A stretch of DNA of 64,000 nt, taken from the NCBI RefSeq assembly GCF_021538615.1, contig NZ_JAJHIZ010000003.1, positions 3,038,001 through 3,102,000 on the forward strand, given 5' to 3'. The notes below the pieces were generated by a model that searched no databases, had not been told where the DNA came from, and was given only the letters and a program-made list of their open reading frames with translations. Positions 25,126 through 34,072 of the stretch are shown here, in pieces (within the stretch, counting starts at the first letter, position 1; every line of letters begins with the position of its first letter). This stretch comes from Niabella agricola (GTDB taxonomy: Bacteria > Bacteroidota > Bacteroidia > Chitinophagales > Chitinophagaceae). A program made the translations under genes and the position numbers.

Positions 25126-26703
25126 ATGCCGAATAAGCCGGGAGATATTCTGTTTCAGTTGATTAAATCGTTAGAAAAGTCGGAAAAGCGACATTTTAAG
25201 CTTTACATTACACGAAGTTCTGGTAATGAGGATCTTAAAGTGATCAAACTGTTTGATGCCCTGGACAAGCTTCAGCAATATGATGAGAAACTGGTATTGA
25301 AAAAATTAAAAGATGTAACCAAACCCCAGTTATCTAACCTGAAATCGCATTTATATAAGGAGATACTGGCGGGACTGAGGTTGTTGAAGAGCAGTGAAAG
25401 CCTTGATCTTCAATTAAATGAGTTATTTGATTCGGCACATATCCTTTATAAAAAAGGATTGTTTTATCAAAGCCTCCGGGTGATTGATAAAGCGAAGGAA
25501 GTGGCCAAACTCAACCAGAAATTCTTTTTTCTGCCGCAGCTGTTATCGCTGGAAAAGCGCATAGAGGCGCTCAACGTTACTGACAGTTTTGTGAGCCGGA
25601 TGGACGAGCTGGCGGAAGAATCCAATGAGGTGAACACGAAGCTGAATATGATTACACGGTTGTCCAACCTCTCGCTGCAGGTATATGGGTTTTATATTGC
25701 CAACGGGCATGCCCGTAATGAGGCGGAGGAAGACAAGGTGAAAAAATTTTTCAAACAAAACCTGCCTTCCGGTTCTGCTCAGCAGGAAGGGTTTTATGAA
25801 CGGCTTTATTATTATCAAAGTTATACCTGGTTTGCCTTTATACGGCAGGACTTTCTTTTATACTATCGCTATGTCCAAAAATGGGTAGACCTGTTTTATG
25901 AAAAGCCCAATATGCAGCGAACGGAAACAGGGCATTTTATCAAAGGCTATCACAATTTGCTGAATGCGCATTTCGACCTGCGGAATTACGAAAAATTCAG
26001 CATTGATCTGCAGAAATTCGAGGAGTTCAGCCATACAAAGCGGGTACAAAGCAATGAAAACTTCCGAGTACAGTCCTTTGTATATATTGCCAGTGCCAAG
26101 ATCAATTACTTCACCATTACCGGGCAAACTGCTGCGGGCTTGAAAGAGGTTCCGTTCATTGAAGAAAAACTGGCCGAATATGCGCTGTTCCTGGACCGGC
26201 ACCGGGTAATGGTGATCACCTACAAAATAGCGATGCTGTATTTCCTTTCCGGCGATTATAGTACCTGTATTGATTATCTTCAAAAGATCATTAATGATTC
26301 GTCCGGCTTGAGAACAGACCTGCAATGCTATGCACGGCTGGTGCATTTACTGGCGCATTACGAGATGGGCAATCTGGAATTAATGGATTCGCTTACCCGC
26401 TCGGTATTCCGCTATATGTCCAAGATGAAAAACCTCACGGTGATTGAACAGGAAATATTCCGGTTCTTCCGGGGATCCTTCCGCTTTACCAGCCGGGAGT
26501 TGATACCGGAATTTCAGCGGTTCCTGGAGAAGGTAAAACACCTGGAGAAAAACCGGTTCGAAACCCGATCCTTTGCATACCTGGACATTATTTCCTGGCT
26601 GGAAAGCAAGGTAGAGCGCAAGCCGATGCGCGTGGTCATCGAACAAAAATTTCTTGAAAGCAAACGCAGCCGGAACGTAGTTCCGGTGCTTGCAGACCAG
26701 TAA
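25126..26703 (+). CDS. Helical-repeat protein of unknown function
   Basis: 525 residues from ATG 25126 (MPNKPGDILFQLIKSLEKSEKRHFKLYI). An in-frame ATG at 24991 would add 45 residues and overlap the 49-residue ORF; the promoter box at 25113 argues against it. No signal peptide. Almost wholly alpha-helical, with paired-helix patterns (ILYKKGLFYQSLRVIDKAKEV; MLYFLSGDYSTCIDYLQKII) like degenerate TPRs. I do not recognise a named family. Convergent with the oxidoreductase at 26713 (9 bp between the ends). Whether it has any link with the small-element array upstream is unknown. Confidence 0.75.
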   Translation: MPNKPGDILFQLIKSLEKSEKRHFKLYITRSSGNEDLKVIKLFDALDKLQQYDEKLVLKKLKDVTKPQLSNLKSHLYKEILAGLRLLKSSESLDLQLNELFDSAHILYKKGLFYQSLRVIDKAKEVAKLNQKFFFLPQLLSLEKRIEALNVTDSFVSRMDELAEESNEVNTKLNMITRLSNLSLQVYGFYIANGHARNEAEEDKVKKFFKQNLPSGSAQQEGFYERLYYYQSYTWFAFIRQDFLLYYRYVQKWVDLFYEKPNMQRTETGHFIKGYHNLLNAHFDLRNYEKFSIDLQKFEEFSHTKRVQSNENFRVQSFVYIASAKINYFTITGQTAAGLKEVPFIEEKLAEYALFLDRHRVMVITYKIAMLYFLSGDYSTCIDYLQKIINDSSGLRTDLQCYARLVHLLAHYEMGNLELMDSLTRSVFRYMSKMKNLTVIEQEIFRFFRGSFRFTSRELIPEFQRFLEKVKHLEKNRFETRSFAYLDIISWLESKVERKPMRVVIEQKFLESKRSRNVVPVLADQ

Positions 26704-26712
26704 ACGACCGCA

Positions 26713-27765
26713 TCAAACCAGGGGAATTACCCGCCGTTCCCGGCTGCTTTGCAGGGCAGCATCGATCAGCTTCATGGTAAGGATGGCGTCTGTAGCCGGT
26801 ACCGGGTTGGGGCGGTCATGGCGGAGCGCGTTATAAACATCTTCGTAATAGTCCATATAATTACCCATCTCCGAGCGGGTTTGTTTTCTTACATCCTGTC
26901 CATTGATGGTGGTATGCAATACGCCGTCAAATCCTTCAGGTGTTGGAATCCAGTTTTCAATAGAGGGCACTACGCCTTCTTGTAATTTGGTTTCCTGGAG
27001 ATCAGAGCGCTGCTGCAGGAATGTGCCATTCTCTCCCTGTAAAATAAACGGATAAGGCGACTCCTTGGCAAAAACAGTTCCTTTGATCCGTACGCGGAAC
27101 GGCCGGGGATAATACAACAGCACTTCAAAGTAGTCGTTTGCTTCCATATTCTTGCGCATGGTGAAGACATCGGCAAAGACCGCCTCGGGAAATCCGAACA
27201 GTTGAATGGCCTGGTCGATCAGGTGCGCACCCAGGTCGTGCAGGTTACCGGCACCCGGCTTATTGCCTTCCTTATGATCCTTTCCGCTATGCCCTGTACG
27301 GTAGCGGTCATAACGCAGTTCCACTTCCTTCAGTTCACCCAGCATATTTTCAGTAACCACATCCCGGATAGCGCGGAAATCACCATCGTATCGGCGATTT
27401 TGATAAACGCTCAGGAAACGGTTCTTTTCTTTGGCCAGCTGGTCTACTGCTGCCGCTTCTGCCGCATTAATCATAAACGGTTTTTCCACTACAATATGTT
27501 TGCCTGCTTCCAGCGCCTTAACGGCATATTCAAAATGGGTTTGAACAGGGGTGTTTACGATCACCAGTTCAATTTCCGGATCGGCGATCAGTTCTTCAAA
27601 AGAACGGTACAGTCTGGAATCGGGATAGCACTCGCGGGAGTCTTCTTTATGCCGCTCTACAATGGCCCTCAGTTCGTAATGAGGATTGGCATTAATAAAC
27701 GGGGCATGAAACAGTTTGCCGCTCATGCCAAACGATGCGATTCCCGTGATAATTGGTTGACTCAT
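26713..27765 (-). CDS. Gfo/Idh/MocA-family oxidoreductase
   Basis: 350 residues, cytoplasmic. N-terminal Rossmann fold (IASFGMSGKLFHAPF, a Gly-rich loop variant common in this branch), NTPVQTHFEYA, and the family motif EKPF at residues 94-97 with the conserved Lys95. Asp/His-rich active-site part GNLHDLGAHLIDQAI near 180. Catalyses NAD(P)-linked oxidation or reduction of a sugar or inositol-type substrate. 12 bp downstream of the WG-repeat gene on the same strand. Substrate cannot be read from sequence. Confidence 0.9.
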   Translation of the reverse strand: MSQPIITGIASFGMSGKLFHAPFINANPHYELRAIVERHKEDSRECYPDSRLYRSFEELIADPEIELVIVNTPVQTHFEYAVKALEAGKHIVVEKPFMINAAEAAAVDQLAKEKNRFLSVYQNRRYDGDFRAIRDVVTENMLGELKEVELRYDRYRTGHSGKDHKEGNKPGAGNLHDLGAHLIDQAIQLFGFPEAVFADVFTMRKNMEANDYFEVLLYYPRPFRVRIKGTVFAKESPYPFILQGENGTFLQQRSDLQETKLQEGVVPSIENWIPTPEGFDGVLHTTINGQDVRKQTRSEMGNYMDYYEDVYNALRHDRPNPVPATDAILTMKLIDAALQSSRERRVIPLV

Positions 27766-27777
27766 TGTTTTTTGATT

Positions 27778-28878
27778 TTATTGCGATACAGGTTTTTGTA
27801 TATACACTTGTTTGAGCTTGTTGTTGAACCTATACGATACAAGCATTGTACCATTGGTACAGGGCATTGCCGATTCAAACGAAGGTTCAATCACCCAATG
27901 GCCTTCCTTGTTAATATAACCATACAGCCTTGCGCTTTTTCCGTTTTTTATGGTGTCGATTGCTGCGGCTGCTACGCCGTCAGAAAAATCACCGGCATCT
28001 TTAAACCGGAATCCGATCACGACTTCACCCTTTTTATTAACAAACCCTGTTTTTTGTTCCTGGTTTACGATATAGGCCAGGCCTTCGTGAAAATCGCCTG
28101 CATATTCGTAAATCGCCGGTACAAATTCTTCACCTTCCAGGTTGATGAACCCCCATCGGGGGCCTTTTGTCGTTCGAAAAGCACATATACCCTCATGCAC
28201 ATCGCTAAGCACCGCATACCGGTCGGGCACTACAAAGTTCCCCTTTTTATTGATGATGCCAACACCTCCGTTCCGTTCCCGGCCGGCAATGGCATAGCCT
28301 TCATTGAACCCGGCAATGCGGTTAAATTCAAGCGGTATTATTACTTCACCTTTTTTGTCAATCACTCCAAACTTCATGTCATCCGAAAGGGCATTGCCGG
28401 TATTATACACCACAGCAACATTGTTTTTGAAGGGGGTAAGAATATTGTATTTATTGGTACATGGTAATATTTCCTTTCCATGGGTGTTTATGTATCCCCA
28501 AAAACCCTCCCGTTGTACCACTGCCAGCGAATCCGAAAAAGGTTGCGCATCGTTGTAAATCGTATCGATCACCAGCTGCCCTTCCGGGTTGATGTATCCG
28601 TATTTTCCGGTAGGCGTATAAATCAGGGCCCTTCCGGTTTCAAAAAAACCAGGATGTTCCGATGCGCGCTTAAACCGAAATGGAAGCAGCAGCCCTTTAT
28701 CGGTAAGATACCGGTAATAGCCGTCCATCACTACCAGCGCTCTTTGTTCCTGGAATGGATAGGCGGTCTCAAATTCAAGCGCACTGAAGAGCGGCGCATA
28801 CATCCCGCTGTGTTGTGCAAAAAGCCCGTACGGAAAAAGGGCCCAAAGCCATAATGTATAGCGGAATACTGACAACAT
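27778..28878 (-). CDS. Secreted WG-repeat protein
   Basis: 366 residues with signal peptide (MLSVFRYTLWLWALFPYGLFAQ). At least seven WG (KWG) beta repeats of ~45 residues, each with the pattern YGYINxxGxxVI: for example GKYGYINPEGQLVI, GFWGYINTHGKEIL, MKFGVIDKKGEVII, GVGIINKKGNFVV, WGFINLEGEEFV, TGFVNKKGEVVI and LYGYINKEGHWVI. WG proteins are periplasmic or surface proteins of unclear role. Sits between the arginase-fold gene and the oxidoreductase with short gaps (16 and 12 bp), suggesting one minus-strand operon of three genes. Confidence 0.88.
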   Translation of the reverse strand: MLSVFRYTLWLWALFPYGLFAQHSGMYAPLFSALEFETAYPFQEQRALVVMDGYYRYLTDKGLLLPFRFKRASEHPGFFETGRALIYTPTGKYGYINPEGQLVIDTIYNDAQPFSDSLAVVQREGFWGYINTHGKEILPCTNKYNILTPFKNNVAVVYNTGNALSDDMKFGVIDKKGEVIIPLEFNRIAGFNEGYAIAGRERNGGVGIINKKGNFVVPDRYAVLSDVHEGICAFRTTKGPRWGFINLEGEEFVPAIYEYAGDFHEGLAYIVNQEQKTGFVNKKGEVVIGFRFKDAGDFSDGVAAAAIDTIKNGKSARLYGYINKEGHWVIEPSFESAMPCTNGTMLVSYRFNNKLKQVYIQKPVSQ

Positions 28879-28894
28879 ATTTTAATTAGAATGT

Positions 28895-30028
28895 TTACCG
28901 CTGCTGCGCCCGGAACCACCGGTCGGGGATTTCATCCTGCGAGGCCAGCAGGTAGTCCTTATAGCTGCAGGGTACCAGCTGATTACCGGGCAATTGCATC
29001 CACCAGCGTCCGGTTTTTTTACTTTGGTAAAAAGTGGTTTCTATTTCAGAAAAGATCATCTGGTATTCATTGAAGGCCTCCTTATCGGTAAGTGCTGCTT
29101 CTTTTTGCCGGCGGTAGATGCCGTCCAATGCATACCACATCATATGACTGATTTGCTTAGCCGTTAATTCATTCCGGTCTTTCTTTACATCGTACCCATA
29201 AATGCCGATGGTGTTTACCGCGGTGCTCATTCCTGCATACTGCATCAGGATACAGGCCTCTTCTCCGTTAAACCCGTTGGGCGTAAGCTGGTTGGCAGGA
29301 GCATAGGCATTCGCAATCGCATTAATATCAAAGGAGAACAACTGACTGCTCCGGATGGCTGGTTCAATCTGCTCGATATCTTCTTTTACATGACCTACCC
29401 GGTAAAAGTCGAATTTTAATTTGTCGAGGGTTTGAAGCATTCCCGGGTGTACCAGGTAGCTTTGAAAGCCGATATGGTTATAATGCCGGATATAGTTGGG
29501 TTCCCCGGTAAGCATCTCCATTAAAAAATGATCGTTGGCAAAAGGCGATTCCATATCCAGATCAATCACGGCATCGACAATGGATGCCTCAATAAGGGTT
29601 TGCTGCGTGGCATAAGCGCCATACTGTGCCATGGTAAGATCGTGCGACCCGCCCAGGATTATGACGGTTTTTCCTTCTTCGATCAATGCTGCAATTACGG
29701 TTCTCAAGGCGGCTACTGTGTCGGTATATGAAGCACCCTGGCGGATATCACCAATGTCTGCGATCCGGATGCCTTCGTGCCAAAAGAACAGGGAATAAAA
29801 ATGCCTGCGGATTACATCGGGTGCTGCACTTGGAGCGCCCAGGATACCATTGCCCCGTTGTTCGCCGCAACCCACCAGTACCACATCTGCCTGCTCCAGG
29901 TCTGGAAACGACTCCTCATGAAGATCTATGCTGCTGCCCATTTGATTGGGCTTATAACTTTCGTCGCCGGCAATTTCCCGGAGGTTTACTGGTAATAAAA
30001 ATGCTTCAATATTCATGTGGTCTGACAT
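28895..30028 (-). CDS. Arginase/formimidoylglutamase-fold protein with altered metal site
   Basis: 377 residues (ATG 30016, MNIEAF, is an alternative start). Ureohydrolase fold: GGSHD at 126-130 keeps the first His/Asp. The second motif, normally DAHxD, reads DLDME (156-160), and the third, normally SxDxDxxDP, reads SFDINAIAN (232-240). Several manganese ligands are therefore changed. Annotated relatives in Bacteroidota are often called formimidoylglutamase (HutG-like), but no hut genes lie near. It may use another metal arrangement or have lost hydrolase activity. Heads a probable operon with the WG-repeat and Gfo/Idh genes. Confidence 0.8.
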   Translation of the reverse strand: MSDHMNIEAFLLPVNLREIAGDESYKPNQMGSSIDLHEESFPDLEQADVVLVGCGEQRGNGILGAPSAAPDVIRRHFYSLFFWHEGIRIADIGDIRQGASYTDTVAALRTVIAALIEEGKTVIILGGSHDLTMAQYGAYATQQTLIEASIVDAVIDLDMESPFANDHFLMEMLTGEPNYIRHYNHIGFQSYLVHPGMLQTLDKLKFDFYRVGHVKEDIEQIEPAIRSSQLFSFDINAIANAYAPANQLTPNGFNGEEACILMQYAGMSTAVNTIGIYGYDVKKDRNELTAKQISHMMWYALDGIYRRQKEAALTDKEAFNEYQMIFSEIETTFYQSKKTGRWWMQLPGNQLVPCSYKDYLLASQDEIPDRWFRAQQR

Positions 30029-30101
30029 GCCTGCAAGATAGCATAAACAGGGATACCGCTGATAAAGTTTTTAGGCGGTTTAAAGAAGATGCAGGCATGA
30101 G

Positions 30102-30134
30102 TTGTCCCATATAAAAAAGGAACGCTTATTTTTG
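30102..30134 (+). promoter_or_regulatory. Promoter of the DUF3078-TrmB operon
   Basis: TTG (30102-30104), 22 bases, TATTTTTG (30127-30134), a full TAnnTTTG match. Start of transcription near 30140, about 12 bases before ATG 30152. Confidence 0.55.
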
Positions 30135-30151
30135 GGGCAAAATCAATCACT

Positions 30152-31090
30152 ATGAGGAAACTTTTATTGTTCGCCCTGCTTTTAAACGCCGGGTTTTGTT
30201 TGCATGCACAGGATGAAACTGTAAAAAAACTACAGGCCGATTCTGACCGCAAAATTACAAAGGATCCCAATGATACGGCGCAGATGACCTGGAAAACAGG
30301 CGGTGTGTTTAATTTGAACATTGCGCAGGGGTCATTGAGCAACTGGTCTGCAGGAGGTGATAAGTTTTCACTGGCACTGAATTCATTGTTGAGTACTTAT
30401 GCCTTTTATCAAAAAGGAAAGCATCACTGGGACAATACGCTGGATCTGAACCTGGGTTATATGAATACGACATCGCTGGGTACCCGGAAGAACGATGACC
30501 GGATCGACCTGGTTTCCAAATACGCCTACGATATTGGTAAAAAATGGGATGTGGGCGCCCTGTTTAATTTCCGTTCGCAGATCCTAAAGGGCTACGACTA
30601 TACCGACTCCTCAAAAACGCTTACTTCCCAATTCCTCTCTCCCGCTTATGTACTGTTAAGCCCGGGTGTCACCTACAAGCCTACAAAGAATTTTTCCATA
30701 TTTGTTTCACCGGTAACGGCCCGATGGACGGTTGTAATGAACGATTCGCTTTCGGCACGGGGTGCGTATGGAGTAGATACCGGTAAACATGTGCGAACCG
30801 AGTTTGGTGCGTTTGCAACCGTGAACTTTTTCAAAGAGTTTTCCAAATCCATTTCCTTCAAAAGCCGTGCGGATTTTTATTCAAATTACCTGCATAACCC
30901 CCAAAATATTGATGTATACTGGACCAACCTGTTAAGCATGAAACTGGGTAAGCTTTTTGCGATCAACTATGCACTGGACCTGATTTATGACGATGACGCC
31001 CGGCTTTTTGGTCCCGAAGGCAAATCGGCGCGACCGCAGATACGATCGATGTTGGGAATCGGACTTTCTTATCGCTTTAGCAACAGATAA
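30152..31090 (+). CDS. DUF3078 outer-membrane beta-barrel protein
   Basis: 312 residues with signal peptide (MRKLLLFALLLNAGFCLHAQ). Carries the DUF3078 opening TWKTGGVFNLNIAQGSLSNWSAGG, followed by alternating amphipathic strands and a final aromatic residue pattern (LSYRFSNR). Probably an outer-membrane protein; role unknown. Its TAA shares its last A with the ATG of trmB (TAATG), so translation is likely coupled. Confidence 0.88.
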   Translation: MRKLLLFALLLNAGFCLHAQDETVKKLQADSDRKITKDPNDTAQMTWKTGGVFNLNIAQGSLSNWSAGGDKFSLALNSLLSTYAFYQKGKHHWDNTLDLNLGYMNTTSLGTRKNDDRIDLVSKYAYDIGKKWDVGALFNFRSQILKGYDYTDSSKTLTSQFLSPAYVLLSPGVTYKPTKNFSIFVSPVTARWTVVMNDSLSARGAYGVDTGKHVRTEFGAFATVNFFKEFSKSISFKSRADFYSNYLHNPQNIDVYWTNLLSMKLGKLFAINYALDLIYDDDARLFGPEGKSARPQIRSMLGIGLSYRFSNR

Positions 31091-31794
31091 TGGCACAAAA
31101 AAAACTGGTACGTTTTGCAGAATTGAACACATTTAATAATGTGTTGCAATTTCCCCAGGATATGAGGGGCAAATGGAAAGCGTATTTTAAAAATGAACAA
31201 CCCCTTACCCTGGAACTGGCCTGTGGAAAAGGAGAGTATGCGCTTGGATTGGGGCGTCTGCATCCCAACCGGAATTTTGTTGGTGTGGATATCAAGGGCA
31301 ACCGGTTATGGGCCGGGGCAAAAAAGGCGATCCGGGAAAACCTGGATAACGTAGCTTTTTTGCGGGTGCAGATCGAACAGTTGCATCAATACTTTGCCCC
31401 GGGCGAGGTAAGCGAAATCTGGATCACATTTCCCGACCCCCAGCTGCGGTTTTCAAAAGCCAAGAAGCGGCTCACCCATCCTCGGTTCCTGAGGATCTAT
31501 CAGCAGGTGCTGAAGCCGGAAGGCATTATTCATCTGAAAACAGATAGTCCGAACCTGCACCGGTTCACCAGGGAGGTGCTGGAAATGTATCAATGCCCCG
31601 TTCTGAAAGATACAGATGATCTGTATAAAGAAGCGGATCTTACCGAAGAGCTGAAAATAAAGACCTATTATGAGAGCCTGGATATTGCGGAGAGTAACCG
31701 GATCCATTACCTGGCCTTTCAGCTGCCACGGGTGCTGGCCGGCGAAGAAAAGGACCGGGAACTAAAGGAGGCGATCCGGTATGAGCTTGACTGA
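31090..31794 (+). CDS. trmB: tRNA (guanine(46)-N7)-methyltransferase
   Basis: 234 residues. SAM-binding motif I LELACGKGEYALGLGR (~36-51), NFVGVDIKGNR for motif II, the family-specific WITFPDPQLRFSKAKKR (~112-128) that contacts tRNA, and TDSPNLHRF. Methylates G46 in the variable loop of tRNAs. Length slightly above the ~210 usual. Overlaps both neighbours by a few bases, in one operon with DUF3078, DUF5522 and the alkyltransferase-like gene. Confidence 0.95.
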   Translation: MAQKKLVRFAELNTFNNVLQFPQDMRGKWKAYFKNEQPLTLELACGKGEYALGLGRLHPNRNFVGVDIKGNRLWAGAKKAIRENLDNVAFLRVQIEQLHQYFAPGEVSEIWITFPDPQLRFSKAKKRLTHPRFLRIYQQVLKPEGIIHLKTDSPNLHRFTREVLEMYQCPVLKDTDDLYKEADLTEELKIKTYYESLDIAESNRIHYLAFQLPRVLAGEEKDRELKEAIRYELD

Positions 31795-31984
31795 GGGAGA
31801 AGATTATTACTTAAATGAAGACGGTAAGATGGTGCTTACAGAAAAGTACCACTTACAACGGGGGTACTGCTGCAGCAATGGTTGCCGGCATTGCCCCTAT
31901 GACTATGAAAATGTTCCCGAACCAAAAAAAACGCAGTTATTAAATGAGCGTAAAAAAAGGCAGCAGCAACCCGGCAACACTTAA
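31781..31984 (+). CDS. Small Cys-rich DUF5522-type protein
   Basis: 67 residues. Core YHLQRGYCCSNGCRHCPYDY carries the C-C-x3-C-x2-C-P cluster of this family, likely a metal (zinc or iron-sulfur) site. The C-terminus is Lys/Gln-rich. Overlaps trmB by 14 bp and the following gene by 41 bp. Function unknown. Confidence 0.85.
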   Translation: MSLTEGEDYYLNEDGKMVLTEKYHLQRGYCCSNGCRHCPYDYENVPEPKKTQLLNERKKRQQQPGNT

Positions 31985-32336
31985 AACCGTACGCCCCTCC
32001 GGTAAAACGGACGACAACATTTTTGATCTGATCTATGCCATTGCACGGCAGGTTCCCAGGGGAAGGGTAACCTCCTACGGTGCGATTGCAAAAGCCATTG
32101 GCTCCGGTAAATCGGCAAGATTGGTAGGCTGGGCCATGAGCGCCGCCGGAAGGGTAAGGCCCAAGGTGCCGGCGCACCGGGTGGTGAACAGTACCGGTTT
32201 GCTTTCCGGAAAACATGCATTTAAAACACCTACCCAGATGCAGGAACTGCTGGAAAAAGAAGGTATAAAAATCAAGAATGACAAGGTGGTGGATTTTAAG
32301 ACCCGGTTCTGGGACCCGGCATCGGAGCTGATTTAA
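31944..32336 (+). CDS. Alkyltransferase-like (ATL/MGMT-fold) DNA-binding protein
   Basis: 130 residues. Residues 28-115 match the C-terminal DNA-binding domain of O6-alkylguanine transferases (RVTSYGAIAKAIG; VGWAMSAAGR). The acceptor motif PCHRV is PAHRV (76-80), with Ala77 in place of the reactive Cys, so it cannot accept alkyl groups. ATL proteins bind O6-alkylguanine and hand it to nucleotide-excision repair. The conserved Arg finger region SARLVGWAM is kept. Last gene of the trmB operon. Confidence 0.88.
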   Translation: MSVKKGSSNPATLKTVRPSGKTDDNIFDLIYAIARQVPRGRVTSYGAIAKAIGSGKSARLVGWAMSAAGRVRPKVPAHRVVNSTGLLSGKHAFKTPTQMQELLEKEGIKIKNDKVVDFKTRFWDPASELI

Positions 32337-32556
32337 GCGTCTGGTATAAGAATGATAAATGTCGATATTTAACCTCATAAAAACGTCTTACTTTTAAGAC
32401 CGTTCCCAACGATAACGATTTCGAGGTCTGTTTACCTTACACGGGTTAAAATACATAAATTCGCTGCTACCTAAACGTGCAGAATAGGAGTGGCTGTTGT
32501 TTGCAAAATGATGGCTGCTTATTTTAACGGATTGTTTGACAAATTAATTTTCAGGA

Positions 32557-33981
32557 ATGGCTACAACAAGAAGAGCTTTTATACAGCAGACCACCTTGGC
32601 AACAACCGGCGTGGCGCTGAGCGGATTATTTACAAAAGTAAATGCCTCCAGTTACAATCGCATTATGGGCGCAAACGGCAAGGTAAACCTGGCCCATATC
32701 GGTATTGGCAACCGGGGTGCAGAGATCATCGGTGATTTTGCAAAAACCAACCTGGCCAATGTAGTAGCGCTTTGTGATGTAGATATGGGTGCCAAACATA
32801 CCCAGGCCACTATTGCTAAATTTCCCAATGCAACCCGGTTCCAGGATTTCCGGAAGATGTATGATAAAATGGCAAAATCCATCGACGCCGTAACCATTGC
32901 GGTTCCTGATTTTGCGCATTTTCCCATAACCGTACATTCCATGGCGCTGGGCAAACATGTGTATGTGGAAAAGCCGATGGCCCGTACGTTTAACGAGGTA
33001 GAGCTGATGATCCGGGCTGCAAAAAAGTATCCGAATGTAGTTACGCAAATGGGTAACCAGGGGCATTCTGAAGCCAATTATTTCCAGTTTAAAGCCTGGG
33101 TGGAAGCCGGTATTATTAAAGATGTTACCGCCATTACGGCGCATATGAACAGCCCGCGGCGTTGGCATGGCTGGGATCCCAACATAAAAAAATTTCCTGC
33201 TGCAGAGCCCATCCCCGAAACGCTTGATTGGGATACCTGGCTTTCGGCGCAGATGTATCACGACTTCAACAAAGATTTTCACTATGGGCAGTGGCGTTGC
33301 TGGTACGACTTTGGCATGGGGGCACTGGGCGATTGGGGTGCCCATATCCTGGATACAGCCCACCAGTTCCTGAACCTGGGTTTACCGGAAGAAATAACCC
33401 CCCTGAAACTGGAAGGGCATAATGATTATTTTTACCCGATGTCCAGCACGATCGAATTCAAATTTCCGAAACGGAAAAAGATGCCGCCGGTGGTAATCAC
33501 CTGGTATGATGGCATTAATAATCAACCCAAACTTCCGGAAGGATTTGGTACTTCAGAGCTGGATTCCAGTATTCCTACTGTAAATGGTCAAAAGGCCCAG
33601 GCAGTAAAACTGAATCCTGGTAAAGAAATCTACAGTAAAACGCTCACCTTTAAAGGTGGCTCACATGCCAGTACGCTTAGCATCATTCCCTCAGAAAAAG
33701 CGAAAGATATGGAATCCAGGCTGCCGGAAGTGCCCAAAAGCCCGTCCAACCATTTTGCCAACTTTTTACTGGCCTGCCAGGGGAAAGAACAAACCCGCTC
33801 GCCCTTTGAAATCGCCGGTCCGCTGAGCCAGGTATTTTGCCTGGGGGTAATGGCGCAGCGTCTGAATCAGCCGATCAAATTTGACCGGGCTACAAAAAGG
33901 ATCACCAACAACAAATTTGCCGATGCCTTTTTAACGGGGGCTCCTCCGCGCAAAGGATGGGAAGATTATTATAAAATATAG
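32557..33981 (+). CDS. Secreted Gfo/Idh/MocA-family oxidoreductase (Tat substrate)
   Basis: 474 residues. Twin-arginine signal (MATTRRAFIQQTTLATTG) as in Bacteroidota periplasmic members of the family. Rossmann fold IGIGNRGAEIIG (~50-61), EKPMAR near 143 with the catalytic Lys, and the C-terminal half with GMGALGDWGAHILDTAHQF. Contains the long C-terminal extension of the family's periplasmic branch. Probable sugar or sugar-lactone oxidoreductase exported folded with NAD(P) bound. Monocistronic: 220 bp upstream without a gene and 91 bp downstream. Confidence 0.9.
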   Translation: MATTRRAFIQQTTLATTGVALSGLFTKVNASSYNRIMGANGKVNLAHIGIGNRGAEIIGDFAKTNLANVVALCDVDMGAKHTQATIAKFPNATRFQDFRKMYDKMAKSIDAVTIAVPDFAHFPITVHSMALGKHVYVEKPMARTFNEVELMIRAAKKYPNVVTQMGNQGHSEANYFQFKAWVEAGIIKDVTAITAHMNSPRRWHGWDPNIKKFPAAEPIPETLDWDTWLSAQMYHDFNKDFHYGQWRCWYDFGMGALGDWGAHILDTAHQFLNLGLPEEITPLKLEGHNDYFYPMSSTIEFKFPKRKKMPPVVITWYDGINNQPKLPEGFGTSELDSSIPTVNGQKAQAVKLNPGKEIYSKTLTFKGGSHASTLSIIPSEKAKDMESRLPEVPKSPSNHFANFLLACQGKEQTRSPFEIAGPLSQVFCLGVMAQRLNQPIKFDRATKRITNNKFADAFLTGAPPRKGWEDYYKI

Positions 33982-33987
33982 CAAATC

Positions 33988-34006
33988 GGGGGACTACAAG
34001 TCCTCC
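33988..34006. other. Hairpin after the Tat oxidoreductase
   Basis: 8-bp stem GGGGGACT / AGTCCTCC (one G-T wobble) with loop ACA, six bases past the stop. No T-run follows, so it may be an mRNA 3'-end stabiliser more than an intrinsic terminator. Confidence 0.4.
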
Positions 34007-34072
34007 GAGGCATTATGACGACTGGGCATGCCTTAAGTACCAGCCCCAGCAAAAGAAACTGTACTTTTACAG

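Noticed and set aside
27202..28467. 421-codon open frame on the plus strand across the oxidoreductase and WG-repeat genes
   Set aside because: It is antisense to two well-supported minus-strand genes, rich in Cys/Phe/Arg, with no motif or promoter.
28895..30028. Confident naming as hutG
   Set aside because: Two of the three ureohydrolase metal motifs are altered and no histidine-degradation genes are nearby.
33988..34006. Intrinsic terminator after the Tat oxidoreductase
   Set aside because: A stem is present but no T-run follows; reported only as a hairpin.
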